The notes: generated from the letters alone by a model not told the origin. 64,000 nt of DNA from Streptomyces antarcticus (GCF_026627255.1 NZ_JAPNLM010000015.1:22508-86507), one strand, 5' to 3'. Positions 15,417-23,862 are shown, numbered from the stretch's first letter. Numbers and translations: made by a program.

Positions 15417-18386
15417 GTGAGGGCGACATCGGAGCCGCCGCAAGCGCAGCCGCGACAGCCGTGGCCGCGGTCACCACAGCAGCCGCGGTCACCACAGCGG
15501 CCGCGGTCACCACAGCGGCCGCAGCCGCACGGGCAGCCGTCGCGCGCGTCGGAGCAGCCGCAGCCCGCCGACGCCGCGCTTGCGCTGCTGCGCCATGCCG
15601 CCGTCTTCCTGCCCGCCGCCGTACCCCGTGAGGGCCGTGTGGCCTTCTGGGCGCCCGACGGGGACGACCTGCCCGAGGTGGGCCGGCCGGCCCCGCTCAC
15701 CGTCGTGCGCCCGTCCGGCTCGGGGGCGCGCAGCCGGACCGTGCCCTCCGTGAGCCTCTCCGTCACCGTCGCCCTGCCCCTGCTTGTACGGGCGCCCCGC
15801 AGCCCCGCCGCGCATCCCGCCACCCGCGCCTGGGGCACCGCCGCCGTCCAGGCGCTCACGCTGGCCGCCCGCGGCCGCCTGCTCCCCGGCCTGACCCCCG
15901 AGGGGATCGACGCGTGGCGTGCCGGTCCGCTCGAAGCGGCCGACGTCGACCACCTCCGGGCGGTCGCCGCCGCGCTGCCGCACGAGGGGTACGCGACCCC
16001 GCTGGCCGGCCGCCGCCCGCTCCAGCTGCCCGAGCCGGAGGCGCTGGTCCGCGCGTTCCTCGACGCCGTGGCCGACGGCCTGCCCCGGACGCCCGCCGCG
16101 GGCGTGGCCGCCGGGCGGCCGTTCGCCGCCCGGGAGCCGCAGCGGGTGCCCGGGATACAGGACTGGGCCGCCCAGGTCGCCGCCGGTTCCGACACGGGCG
16201 TCGGGATCTCGCTGCGGCTCGACCTGTCCTCCTTCCGCCTCTTCGACGAGGCCGAGGAAGAGGACACCCGGCGGGCGGGCGCCGCCGTGGTCCAGGTGCA
16301 CAGCCTCGCCGACCCCACCCTGGTCACCGACGCCGCGGCGCTGTGGGCGGGCGCCGCCGCGGCCGGGTTCGGCCCCCGGGCCCGGATCGACGCCGTGCTC
16401 GCGCTGCGCCGGGCCGCGCGGGTGTGGCCGCCGCTGCTGCGGCTGCTGGACCAGCCCGCGCCCGACGCGCTCGCCCTCTCGGACCCGGAGCTGGAGGACC
16501 TGCTGGGCGCCGCCGCGACCCGGCTGGCGGCCGCCGGCGTCCTGGTCCACTGGCCGCGCGAGCTGGCCCGTACGCTGTCGGCGACCGCCGTCGTACGGTC
16601 CACGGCGCCCGGCTCCGCCACCGACGGCACCGCCTTCTTCGACGCCGAGCACCTCTTCGCCTTCTCCTGGGAGCTGGCGCTGGGCGGCGACCGGCTGACC
16701 CCGGGCGAGATGGACGCCCTCTCCACGGCCCACCGGCCCGTGGTGCGGCTGCGGGACCAGTGGGTGCGGGTCGACCCCGAGCTGGTGCGCAAGGCCCGCA
16801 AGCGGGAACTGGGCCTGCTGGACCCGGTGGACGCCCTGGCCGCCGCGCTCTCCGGCACGGCCGAGATCGCCGGAGAGCCGGTCGAGGTGGTTCCCGTCGG
16901 GGCGCTGGCCGCCCTGCGGGAGCGGCTGACGGCCGAGCTGGCCCCGCTCCCGCAGCCGGCCGCGCTCAAGGCCACCCTGCGCGACTACCAGGCGCGCGGC
17001 CTGGCCTGGCTGGACCTGATGACCTCCCTCGGCCTCGGCGGGTGCCTCGCCGACGACATGGGGCTCGGCAAGACCGTCACGCTGATCGCCCTGCACCTGC
17101 ACCGGGACCGCCCCGAGCCGACGCTCGTGGTCTGCCCCGCGTCCCTGCTGGGCAACTGGCAGCGGGAGATCGAGAGGTTCGCGCCCGGCACGCCCGTGCG
17201 CCGCTTCCACGGCGGCAGCCGCAGCCTCGACGGCCCGGAGTCCGGCGCCGGCGGGTTCGTCCTCACCACGTACGGGACGATGCGGGCCAGTGCCCCCCTC
17301 CTCGCCGAGCAGCGCTGGGGCATGGTCGTCGCCGACGAGGCCCAGCACGTCAAGAACCCCCACTCGGCGACCGCCAAGGCCCTGCGGACGATCCCGGCGC
17401 CCGCCCGGGTGGCACTCACCGGCACTCCGGTGGAGAACAACCTCTCCGAGCTGTGGGCCCTGCTCGACTGGACCACACCCGGGCTGCTGGGACCGCTCAC
17501 CACCTTCCGGGCCCGCCACGCCCGCCCCGTCGAGCACCAGCAGGAAGAAGACGGCGGGAACGAGGCGGCGGTCGCCCGGCTCGCCGCGCTCGTCCGGCCG
17601 TTCCTGCTGCGCCGCAAGAAGTCCGACCCCGGGATCGCGCCCGAGCTGCCGCCGAAGACGGAGACCGACCACCCGGTCTCGCTCACCCGCGAGCAGGCCT
17701 CGCTCTACCAGGCGGCGGTGGACGAGGCGATGGCCGTCATCGGATCCAGCGAGGGCATCGAGCGACGCGGCATGATCATGAAGCTGCTGGCCTCGCTCAA
17801 GCAGATCTGCAACCACCCCGCGCAGTACCTGAAGGAGGACCGGCCCCGGATCCCGCACCGCTCGGGCAAGCTCGCCCTGCTCGACGAGCTGCTGGACACG
17901 ATCCTCGCCGAGGGCGGCTCGGTGCTGGTCTTCACCCAGTACGTGACCATGGCCCGCCTCATCGAGCGCCACCTGTCGGACCGCGGGATCTCCCACCAGC
18001 TGCTGCACGGCGGGACGCCGGTGCCGCGCCGTGAGGAGCTCGTCGACCGCTTCCAGGACGGCGAGGTCCCGGTCTTCCTGCTGTCCCTCAAGGCGGCGGG
18101 CACCGGCCTGAACCTGACCCGCGCCGGACACGTCATCCACTACGACCGCTGGTGGAACCCGGCCGTCGAGGAACAGGCCACCGACCGCGCCTACCGGATC
18201 GGCCAGACCCAGCCCGTACAAGTCCACCGGATCATCGCCGAGGGCACCGTCGAGGACCGGATCGCCGAGATGCTGGAAGCGAAGCGGGCCCTGGCCGACG
18301 CCGTCCTCGGCTCCGGCGAGGCGGCGCTGACCGAGCTGACCGACCGCGAGCTGGCGGACCTCGTCTCCCTGCGCAGGCCCGCGTGA
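15417..18386 (+). CDS. SNF2-family DEAD/DEAH helicase (Swi2/Snf2 ATPase)
   Basis: This 989-residue Swi2/Snf2-type ATPase probably moves on double-stranded DNA. GTG 15417 follows a GGGGAGGGAGGGGG region. Residues 1-45 are Pro/Gln/Arg repeats (RSPQRP) from an 18-bp DNA repeat. The N-terminal half is the variable region found in bacterial SNF2 proteins. The RecA1 domain carries DDMGLGKT (547-554), DEAQH near 640 and LTGTPVENNLSELW; RecA2 carries LLSLKAAGTGLNLTRA, HYDRWWNPAVEEQATDRAYRIGQ and a C-terminal MLEAKRALADAVLGSGE brace. The stop overlaps the next start (GTGA), so the SWIM protein is translationally coupled. Confidence 0.93.
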   Translation: MRATSEPPQAQPRQPWPRSPQQPRSPQRPRSPQRPQPHGQPSRASEQPQPADAALALLRHAAVFLPAAVPREGRVAFWAPDGDDLPEVGRPAPLTVVRPSGSGARSRTVPSVSLSVTVALPLLVRAPRSPAAHPATRAWGTAAVQALTLAARGRLLPGLTPEGIDAWRAGPLEAADVDHLRAVAAALPHEGYATPLAGRRPLQLPEPEALVRAFLDAVADGLPRTPAAGVAAGRPFAAREPQRVPGIQDWAAQVAAGSDTGVGISLRLDLSSFRLFDEAEEEDTRRAGAAVVQVHSLADPTLVTDAAALWAGAAAAGFGPRARIDAVLALRRAARVWPPLLRLLDQPAPDALALSDPELEDLLGAAATRLAAAGVLVHWPRELARTLSATAVVRSTAPGSATDGTAFFDAEHLFAFSWELALGGDRLTPGEMDALSTAHRPVVRLRDQWVRVDPELVRKARKRELGLLDPVDALAAALSGTAEIAGEPVEVVPVGALAALRERLTAELAPLPQPAALKATLRDYQARGLAWLDLMTSLGLGGCLADDMGLGKTVTLIALHLHRDRPEPTLVVCPASLLGNWQREIERFAPGTPVRRFHGGSRSLDGPESGAGGFVLTTYGTMRASAPLLAEQRWGMVVADEAQHVKNPHSATAKALRTIPAPARVALTGTPVENNLSELWALLDWTTPGLLGPLTTFRARHARPVEHQQEEDGGNEAAVARLAALVRPFLLRRKKSDPGIAPELPPKTETDHPVSLTREQASLYQAAVDEAMAVIGSSEGIERRGMIMKLLASLKQICNHPAQYLKEDRPRIPHRSGKLALLDELLDTILAEGGSVLVFTQYVTMARLIERHLSDRGISHQLLHGGTPVPRREELVDRFQDGEVPVFLLSLKAAGTGLNLTRAGHVIHYDRWWNPAVEEQATDRAYRIGQTQPVQVHRIIAEGTVEDRIAEMLEAKRALADAVLGSGEAALTELTDRELADLVSLRRPA

Positions 18387-19588
18387 TCACCGCGCGGGAC
18401 GACCGCCGCCGCACCTTCGAGACCCTGCCCGCGGGGACGGAGGCGGCCAGCTGGTGGGGCCGGGCCTGGGTGACCTCGCTGGAGGAGACCTCCCGCGACG
18501 CGGCCCGCCTGGCCCGGGGCCGTACGTACGCCGCCGAGGGCCACGTCGACGCGGTCACCGTCACCCCCGGCCGGATCGTGGCGTACGTACGGGGGAGCCG
18601 GGCCCGCCCGTACCGCACCGAACTGGCCCTGCCCGCCTTCGCGGACGCGGAGTGGAGCGAGCTCCTGGAGGCGGTCGCCGCCGACCCCGCCGCGCTCGCC
18701 GCCCTGCTGGAGCGGGAGGTCCCGCAGAGCCTCGCCGGGACGGTCCTGCCCGGTGCGGGCGAACTCTCCCCGCGCTGCTCCTGCCCGGACGTCGCGCGCC
18801 CGCCGTGCAAGCACGCGGCGGCCCTCTGCTACCGGGCGGCCCGGCTCCTCGACGAGGACCCCTTCGTCCTGCTGCTCCTGCGCGGCCGCGGCGAACGGGA
18901 GCTCCTGGACGAGCTGACCCGCCGCAACGCCGCCCACGCCGCCCGTGAACAGCCCGGCACCGCCCCGGACTTCCCCGGCGTGCCCGCCCGTGACGCGCTG
19001 GCCCGCCGCGGCCTGCCGCCGCTGCCGGCGCCCTCGGCCGTGCCCGCCGTGACGGGAATCCCGCCCGCCTACCCCGCCGACCCGGCGGCCCCCGACCCGC
19101 TGGCCCTGGACCAGCTCGCCTCCGACGCGGCCGCCCGTGCCCTGGCCCTCCTCACCACCGGCGAGGACCCCATCGCCGGCCTCGGCCTGTGGGAGGACGC
19201 CGTCCGGCTGGCCTCCGCGCACCCCACCGCCGGGCTGACCGGCGCGGCCCGCACCCTGTACCGCGACCTGGCCCGCGCCACCGGCCGCACCACCACCGAC
19301 CTCGCCCGGGCGGCGGCGGCCTGGCGACAGGGCGGCCGGGCCGCGCTCGCCGCCCTGGAGGAGCCCTGGGATCCCCCGGCCGGCCCCTTCGACCGGGCCC
19401 GGCCGGCGCTCCTCGCCGCGGCCCCGGGCTCCTTCCGCCCCGACCGCAACCGCCTCACGTCCGGCACGCGCCAGCTCCGCCTGGGCCGCGACGGCGTCTG
19501 GTACGCCTACGAGTCCCGCCCGGACACGGAGGACTGGTGGCCCACGGGCCGCCCCTCACCGGACCCGGTCACCTCCCTGCTGGGCTGA
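18383..19588 (+). CDS. SWIM zinc-finger protein coupled to the SNF2 ATPase
   Basis: A 401-residue protein has a SWIM zinc-binding motif, CxC then CxH (CSCPDV...PCKH, about residues 132-144), preceded by the WWGRAWVTSLE and AYVRGSRARPYRTEL segments typical of bacterial SWIM proteins. SWIM domains are thought to bind DNA or protein, and in some bacteria they sit on the same chain as SNF2 ATPases. Here the start GTG overlaps the SNF2 stop by four bases, so the two are probably made in fixed ratio and form a complex (inference). The C-terminal 150 residues are Ala-rich helical. Its 3' end overlaps the convergent HAD gene by 20 bases. Confidence 0.9.
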   Translation: MITARDDRRRTFETLPAGTEAASWWGRAWVTSLEETSRDAARLARGRTYAAEGHVDAVTVTPGRIVAYVRGSRARPYRTELALPAFADAEWSELLEAVAADPAALAALLEREVPQSLAGTVLPGAGELSPRCSCPDVARPPCKHAAALCYRAARLLDEDPFVLLLLRGRGERELLDELTRRNAAHAAREQPGTAPDFPGVPARDALARRGLPPLPAPSAVPAVTGIPPAYPADPAAPDPLALDQLASDAAARALALLTTGEDPIAGLGLWEDAVRLASAHPTAGLTGAARTLYRDLARATGRTTTDLARAAAAWRQGGRAALAALEEPWDPPAGPFDRARPALLAAAPGSFRPDRNRLTSGTRQLRLGRDGVWYAYESRPDTEDWWPTGRPSPDPVTSLLG

Positions 19589-20117
19589 GGTCCGCCGCCC
19601 AGCGGGTCAGGGCCGAGAAGTCGCGGTCGCGCAGGCCGTGGCGCGGGTGGACGCGCAGGAGGAGGGCCGGGGCCGGGTGGTGGGCGGCGACCCAGGCACG
19701 GTCGAGGGGGGTGATCATGTCGTCGACCCATGCGAAGGGCCGGCCGGCCGCCCAGTCGACGAGGGCGCGGGTCTTCCAGGAGAGACCGTCGGGGTCCGGA
19801 GTGAACAGCTCCGGCCACTCGATCACGGGAAGGTCGCCGGGAAGCCCGATGTGCGGCGCGATCATCGTGTTGGCCTGGTGCATCCAGGTGGTGGCCCAGG
19901 CGAGTTCGTACGGCAGGGCTGTCAGCCGCGCGCCGTGGGCGGGGTGGAGACGCACCTTGAGACCCCGGCGGGCACTGCGGGAGGCCGGGTTCCGGCGGGA
20001 CATCCAGATGGTCGGGCGCATCCGGTGGCCCGCGTAGCCGCGCAGACCCGCGAGACGCGACCGGAACGGGTTGAGGGGGCCGTCGACGTCGAGGAGGAGC
20101 AGCGGGCGATCAGTCAT
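19569..20117 (-). CDS. HAD-like domain protein
   Basis: A 182-residue protein begins MTDRPLLLLDVDGPLNPF, giving the HAD motif I DxDG at residues 10-13, and has WVDDM near residue 145 as the motif IV acidic pair. Such short Streptomyces proteins are annotated HAD domain-containing; the second Asp of motif I supports a phosphotransfer chemistry, but the substrate is not known. Between them lies a Trp/His-rich region (WATTWMHQANTMIAPHIGLP) common in this subgroup. It is monocistronic, divergent from the chaplin gene, and overlaps the SWIM gene tail. Confidence 0.8.
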   Translation of the reverse strand: MTDRPLLLLDVDGPLNPFRSRLAGLRGYAGHRMRPTIWMSRRNPASRSARRGLKVRLHPAHGARLTALPYELAWATTWMHQANTMIAPHIGLPGDLPVIEWPELFTPDPDGLSWKTRALVDWAAGRPFAWVDDMITPLDRAWVAAHHPAPALLLRVHPRHGLRDRDFSALTRWAADLSPAGR

Positions 20118-20120
20118 GAA

Positions 20121-20159
20121 GTAGGCACTACCCAGTACACGATGGGGTGAAATGCCTAC
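20121..20159. promoter_or_regulatory. Inverted repeat in the HAD/chaplin divergent region
   Basis: GTAGGCA (20121-20127) and TGCCTAC (20153-20159) are perfect complements separated by 25 bases. The left arm begins three bases from the HAD start codon and the right arm ends just before the chaplin promoter candidate. It could be an operator or a transcribed stem for the HAD mRNA. An AACCC-gaat-GGGTT hairpin follows at 20169-20182. Confidence 0.4.
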
Positions 20160-20165
20160 CGGCTC

Positions 20166-20193
20166 TATAACCCGAATGGGTTCAGGGCGTTGT
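20166..20193 (+). promoter_or_regulatory. Candidate sigma-BldN promoter of the chaplin gene
   Basis: TATAAC (20166-20171), 16 bases, then CGTTGT (20188-20193). The sigma-BldN consensus as I recall it is CGTAAC-N16-CGTTGA, so the match is 4/6 and 5/6 with exact spacing. Known chaplin promoters are BldN targets. The predicted leader is about 45 bases. Confidence 0.5.
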
Positions 20194-20243
20194 TCCGGTA
20201 CGGGCGCGATGCCCGTGAACTCCTCCGGAAGGCAGGGAAACTG

Positions 20244-20963
20244 ATGCGTCACAGTCGACGAAATGGCTTGATCGCGGCGGTTGTCGCGGGAGGTGGGCTG
20301 GCGGTCGCGGGTGTGGGTGGCCTGGCCCACGCTGATGCGGACGCGGCGGGTAAGGCCGAGCGCTCCCCGGGGCTGCTCTCCGGGAACCTGGTGCAACTTC
20401 CCGTGAACGCACCGGTGAACCTGTGCGGCAATACCGTCAGCGTGGTCGGCGTGCTCAACTCGGCCACGGGGAACCGATGTGCCAACGAGGTGCCAGGAGG
20501 GGGACGGGACCATCCGGGGCCGCGGTCCGGGCACGCCTCGAACTCCGGACCGGGCACCGCGGGTCACGGTGGCGGGGCGGTCGCCGATGGGCGCGGAAAG
20601 GATTCGCCCGGGGTGCTGTCCGGCAACGGGCTCCAGCTGCCGATCGAGTTGCCGCTCAACGTCAGCGGCAACTCCGTCAACGTCGTCGGCATCGGGAACA
20701 CCTCGAACGGCAACACCTCCGTCAACGGCGAGACGCCCAGCGGTCCCAAGCCCGTCCAGCCGCCCGTCCAGCCGCCCGTCGTGAAGCCGCCGGTGACGCC
20801 GCCGGCGCCGCAGACCCAGAGCCTGCCGCCCCAGCCCGCGGAGCCGCGGCCCGGCGAGGCGCTCGCGCACACCGGGGCGGACGGCGTCGGCTACCTGCTG
20901 CCCGGCGGGGGCGCGCTGCTGCTGGGCGGGGTGCTGCTCTACCGCCGGTTCCGCCTCAACTGA
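20244..20963 (+). CDS. Long chaplin with sortase signal
   Basis: A 239-residue cell-wall protein has a signal peptide (residues 1-30), two chaplin repeats and a sortase signal. The first repeat (41-82) is SPGLLSGNLVQLPVNAPVN... with the two expected cysteines. The second (about 122-163) keeps SPGVLSGNGLQLPIELPLN but has Ser and Thr/Ser where cysteines belong. The C-terminus is a Pro linker, LAHTG (207-211), a hydrophobic span and RRFRLN, the class E sortase pattern. Long chaplins are anchored to peptidoglycan and help coat aerial hyphae with amyloid film. The ATG at 20244 follows GGAAGGCAGGGA. The 3' end overlaps the DUF2293 gene by 8 bases. Confidence 0.92.
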   Translation: MRHSRRNGLIAAVVAGGGLAVAGVGGLAHADADAAGKAERSPGLLSGNLVQLPVNAPVNLCGNTVSVVGVLNSATGNRCANEVPGGGRDHPGPRSGHASNSGPGTAGHGGGAVADGRGKDSPGVLSGNGLQLPIELPLNVSGNSVNVVGIGNTSNGNTSVNGETPSGPKPVQPPVQPPVVKPPVTPPAPQTQSLPPQPAEPRPGEALAHTGADGVGYLLPGGGALLLGGVLLYRRFRLN

Positions 20964-21615
20964 CCTCGGCCGTACGCCAGCCGTCGAGGACCGCGTCGAT
21001 CCGCGCGGCCAGCCGGGCGCGGGCCGCGAACCGGGGGACCCCCGCCATCAGCAGGGCGTCGTACTCGGTGTCGACGTGCCGCACCGCCGCGCGGACCGCG
21101 GCCGAGACGGCCGGTTCGTCGAGCGCCCGGCCCGCCGCGCTGCGCCCCACCCGGCCGCTGCCCCGCACCGAGGCGTGGGCGGCGATGGCGTGCGTCCGGT
21201 CGGCCGGGCAGCCGGGGAACAGCCGCCGTATCTCCGCGGCGAAGGCGGCCGTGAACCGGACGTCCTCGGCCGCGCGGCGCAGCCGGTCGCGCTCCCGGCG
21301 GCGGGCCCGTGCCTCGGCGTCCGCGAGGCAGGCGCGTTCCGCACGGGCCAAGGCCGCGTCCTCGACGAGGAGGCCACGGCGCTCGTAGCGCCGCCGGCGC
21401 CTGTCGAAGCGGACGACGACGGCGGAGAGTGAACTCGCCTCCCGGGAACGCCGGGTGAGCGCCGCGTCCCCCCGCGGGAGGAAGACCAGGTGCCCCAGGT
21501 CGGCGCAGTCCAGGCAGCGCGGCACGCCGCACTCGCGGACGAGGTGCCGGAGCGGGCCCTGCCGGCACTCGGCGCAGTTGATCTGTTTCAGGGACTCGAA
21601 CACCACCGGGCTCAT
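20956..21615 (-). CDS. DUF2293 domain-containing protein
   Basis: A 219-residue protein has an N-terminal Cys cluster (CAEC at 14-17, CGVPRC and CADLGH at about 29-42) that looks like a zinc-binding knuckle, an Arg-rich helix (RRRRRYERRG), and a C-terminal segment FTAAFAAEIRRLFPGCPADRTHAIAAHA with HTEYD-like HVDTEYD, as in DUF2293. The function of the domain is not known to me. No Shine-Dalgarno is seen upstream; TATCAC lies six bases before the ATG, so the mRNA may be leaderless. It is divergent from the cupin gene. Confidence 0.78.
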   Translation of the reverse strand: MSPVVFESLKQINCAECRQGPLRHLVRECGVPRCLDCADLGHLVFLPRGDAALTRRSREASSLSAVVVRFDRRRRRYERRGLLVEDAALARAERACLADAEARARRRERDRLRRAAEDVRFTAAFAAEIRRLFPGCPADRTHAIAAHASVRGSGRVGRSAAGRALDEPAVSAAVRAAVRHVDTEYDALLMAGVPRFAARARLAARIDAVLDGWRTAEVS

Positions 21616-21650
21616 ACAGGTGTGATACCGCCGTGCGGGCCCTGTATCAC
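21614..21650. promoter_or_regulatory. Inverted GTATCACMCC copies in a divergent promoter region
   Basis: ATACAGG (21614-21620) pairs with CCTGTAT (21641-21647), and GTGATAC (21622-21628) with GTATCAC (21644-21650). In effect the sequence GTATCAC(A/C)CC appears once on each strand, facing outward, next to the DUF2293 start. This is either a shared operator or two promoter elements. Confidence 0.4.
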
Positions 21651-21755
21651 CCCGTGTGGCAGGGAGGTTGATGTTTCATCGATTCCTTGGGGATGTGGTG
21701 AGGTCCTCCTACGGTGGAGGCGAGTGGGCCGGGACCGGTCCACCGGGGAGGACAC

Positions 21756-22130
21756 ATGGGCGGGCGGCAGACGACGGTACGGTCCGCGGGGGCGCGCGTC
21801 GCCCCGGAGCCGGCCGGGCGGGAGGTGGTCATCGCGCCGGGCGGCTGCACGGGCTGGCACTACCACCGGGTCCCGTTGAACGCCGTCGTACGGGCGGGGA
21901 CGCTGACCCGGGTCCTGCACGACCGCTCGGTCGTGGTGCACCGGGCCGGATCCGCCTTCGTGGAACCGGCGGGAGCCGACCACGTCCACCTCGGCCACAA
22001 CCTGGGCGGCGAGCCGGTCGTGCTCTACGTGACCCCCGGGCTCCGTACGGCTGCGGGAACCCCCTTCGCCATAGCCACGCCCGCCCCGCCCGGTGCCACG
22101 CGGGCGGTGTGCCGCGAACACGCGCCGTGA
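21756..22130 (+). CDS. Cupin domain protein
   Basis: A 124-residue single-domain cupin. Cupin motif 1 is visible as GCTGWHYHRVPLNAVVRAGTLT, with the metal-binding His pair in WHYH, and motif 2 as the AGADHVHLGHN histidine region. The ATG at 21756 follows GGGGAGG with four bases between. Small cupins serve as dioxygenases, isomerases or sensors; nothing in the neighbourhood identifies the ligand. It is monocistronic. Confidence 0.85.
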   Translation: MGGRQTTVRSAGARVAPEPAGREVVIAPGGCTGWHYHRVPLNAVVRAGTLTRVLHDRSVVVHRAGSAFVEPAGADHVHLGHNLGGEPVVLYVTPGLRTAAGTPFAIATPAPPGATRAVCREHAP

Positions 22131-22238
22131 GCGGGCGCGATGATCCGGCGCCGTGAACGGGCGCGGCCAGTAAGCGCCGTGGTCCGGCCGCCGCGGGTAC
22201 GCGCCGGGGTCCGGCCGCGCTGGTACGCGCCGTTGGCT

Positions 22239-22286
22239 GGTCGGGGCGCGGCGACCACGCGCGGTCGGGGCGCGGCGACCACGCGC
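22239..22286. repeat. 24-bp exact tandem duplication
   Basis: The 24-base unit beginning ggtcggggcgcggcgacc occurs at 22239-22262 and again at 22263-22286. It lies between the 3' ends of the cupin and WGR genes in a GC-only stretch. Probably slippage. Confidence 0.85.
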
Positions 22287-22326
22287 GGTGCCCCGCGCCG
22301 TGGTCCGCCGCCGGGTGCCCGGGTCC

Positions 22327-23772
22327 TCACACCAGGCGGCGAATCTCCCCGCGCACCCGGTAGAAGCCCCCCGAGGCCGGGTGCAGCCCGTCCACCACGT
22401 ACCGGGCGCCCGCCTCCCGTATCCCGCGCGGGAACTGCACGTTCCACGAGGGCTCGAAGCCGCCCGACACCACCTGCACCCGTGTCCGGCCGCCCTGCTG
22501 GATGCACTCCACCACCACACCGCCCGCCGGAGCCGCGGCCACCGAGACCGTCGCCACCGCCGAGGCCGACGCGGCCGGGGTGTACACGGGCAGCGCCGCC
22601 GCCGACTTCACGTCCATCGCCGCCGGAACGGATCCCTGCTGGGCGGCCGCGATCGCCTGCTCGCTCGCGTCGACGCAGACCAGCGAACCGTCCGTGGTGA
22701 CCAGGTACAGCCGGCCGTCCAGGTACTGCATGGACAGTGCGGACCCGCACCCGGTGCCCAGCTTCCACAGCCGCCGCCCGTCCGCGTCGAAGCAGTACAC
22801 CGACGAGGAGTAGTCGCCGGCGAAGACGTGCCTGCCGTCCGGTGAGGTCGCGCACGAGTACACGGCCGCGTCGCACAGGTACGTGGCCTCCACCGCGCCG
22901 GTGGCCTTCGACAGCCGCTTCACCGCGTGCCGCCCGGTGCCCGCGTACACCGCGTGCTCCTCCTGCCAGCCGAACAGTACGGAGCCGCCCGTGTCGGTGT
23001 GCCACAACTCCCGCCCGCCGTCGGCGGCGTAGGCCGTGACGCCCCGGCTGTGCCCGTGGTAGACGCCCCGCTCGTCGGCCCTGACCATCCAGGCGTTGGA
23101 GCCGCCCGAGCGCCGCGACCACTGGAACTCGTCCTCGTGGTCGATGACCGTCAGACCGCCACTGCGGTCCGACACGTTCAGCACGCCCTCGCGGATGTCG
23201 AGCCAGAAGATGTCCACGTCCGCCGCGATGTCGTACGCCCCGAACGGCACCTTCGAGGACAGGTCGTACACCGTGCCGTCGTCACAGCCCGCGTAGATCC
23301 AGAACTCGTCCGCCACCAGGCACTTCACCCCGTCCGGCAGCGAGTACCGGGCCAGCACCTCGCCGCTGTGGCTCAGCGTGTAGACGTCCCCCGCCTGGTT
23401 GCCCACCCAGCAGCGGTCCTCGTCCACATGGATGCCGAACGCCGAGGAGCCGGTGCGGAAGCGCCACAGGACCGGGGCCACCGACCGCGCCGTGGACGGC
23501 GCCGAGGTGACCTGGCGGCGGGTCACCGACCGGGCGGTGCGCTGCCCGCGCACGGCCGTGGCGTACCCCTTGCGGACCTTCTCCCCGACCTTCTTCGCGG
23601 CGGCAGCCCGGGCCTTCTCGGCGGTCGGGAACGAGGAGCTCTGCACCTGTCCGTCCGCACCGATGCGTCCGTACCGCACGGTGACGTCCGCGCCGTCGAC
23701 CGTCACCTCGTAGAACTTGTGCGCGGCGCCGTCCTCCTGCGACAGCTCCAGGTACGTCGTCTCCCGAGCCAT
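22327..23772 (-). CDS. WGR domain fused to a PQQ-type beta-propeller
   Basis: A 481-residue cytoplasmic protein. Residues 1-70 are a WGR domain (KFYEVTVDGADVTVRYGRIGADGQVQ ... KVGEKVRKGYA), a nucleic-acid-binding module best known from poly(ADP-ribose) polymerases. After a basic linker, residues 95-370 repeat a beta-propeller blade pattern (WVGNQAGDVYTLSHSGEVLARYSL, YAGCDDGTVYDLSSK, FAGDYSSSVYCFDADGRRLWKLGTG) like PQQ/WD-type propellers. The C-terminal 80 residues are a small beta domain preceded by an Ala/Val linker. No signal peptide. The ATG at 23772 follows GGGGAGGGG. Function unknown; a DNA-damage or sensor role is only suggested by the WGR domain. Confidence 0.85.
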   Translation of the reverse strand: MARETTYLELSQEDGAAHKFYEVTVDGADVTVRYGRIGADGQVQSSSFPTAEKARAAAAKKVGEKVRKGYATAVRGQRTARSVTRRQVTSAPSTARSVAPVLWRFRTGSSAFGIHVDEDRCWVGNQAGDVYTLSHSGEVLARYSLPDGVKCLVADEFWIYAGCDDGTVYDLSSKVPFGAYDIAADVDIFWLDIREGVLNVSDRSGGLTVIDHEDEFQWSRRSGGSNAWMVRADERGVYHGHSRGVTAYAADGGRELWHTDTGGSVLFGWQEEHAVYAGTGRHAVKRLSKATGAVEATYLCDAAVYSCATSPDGRHVFAGDYSSSVYCFDADGRRLWKLGTGCGSALSMQYLDGRLYLVTTDGSLVCVDASEQAIAAAQQGSVPAAMDVKSAAALPVYTPAASASAVATVSVAAAPAGGVVVECIQQGGRTRVQVVSGGFEPSWNVQFPRGIREAGARYVVDGLHPASGGFYRVRGEIRRLV

Positions 23773-23862
23773 GACAGACCCCTCCCCAAGGTCGGGCCGC
23801 CGACTCCTGTCCGCCGGTGATCCCTCGTGAAAAAGCTAAGGGCCGCCACTGACAATGGGCCG

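Noticed and set aside
22239..22286. CRISPR-like repeat
   Set aside because: Two adjacent copies without spacers; simple tandem duplication.
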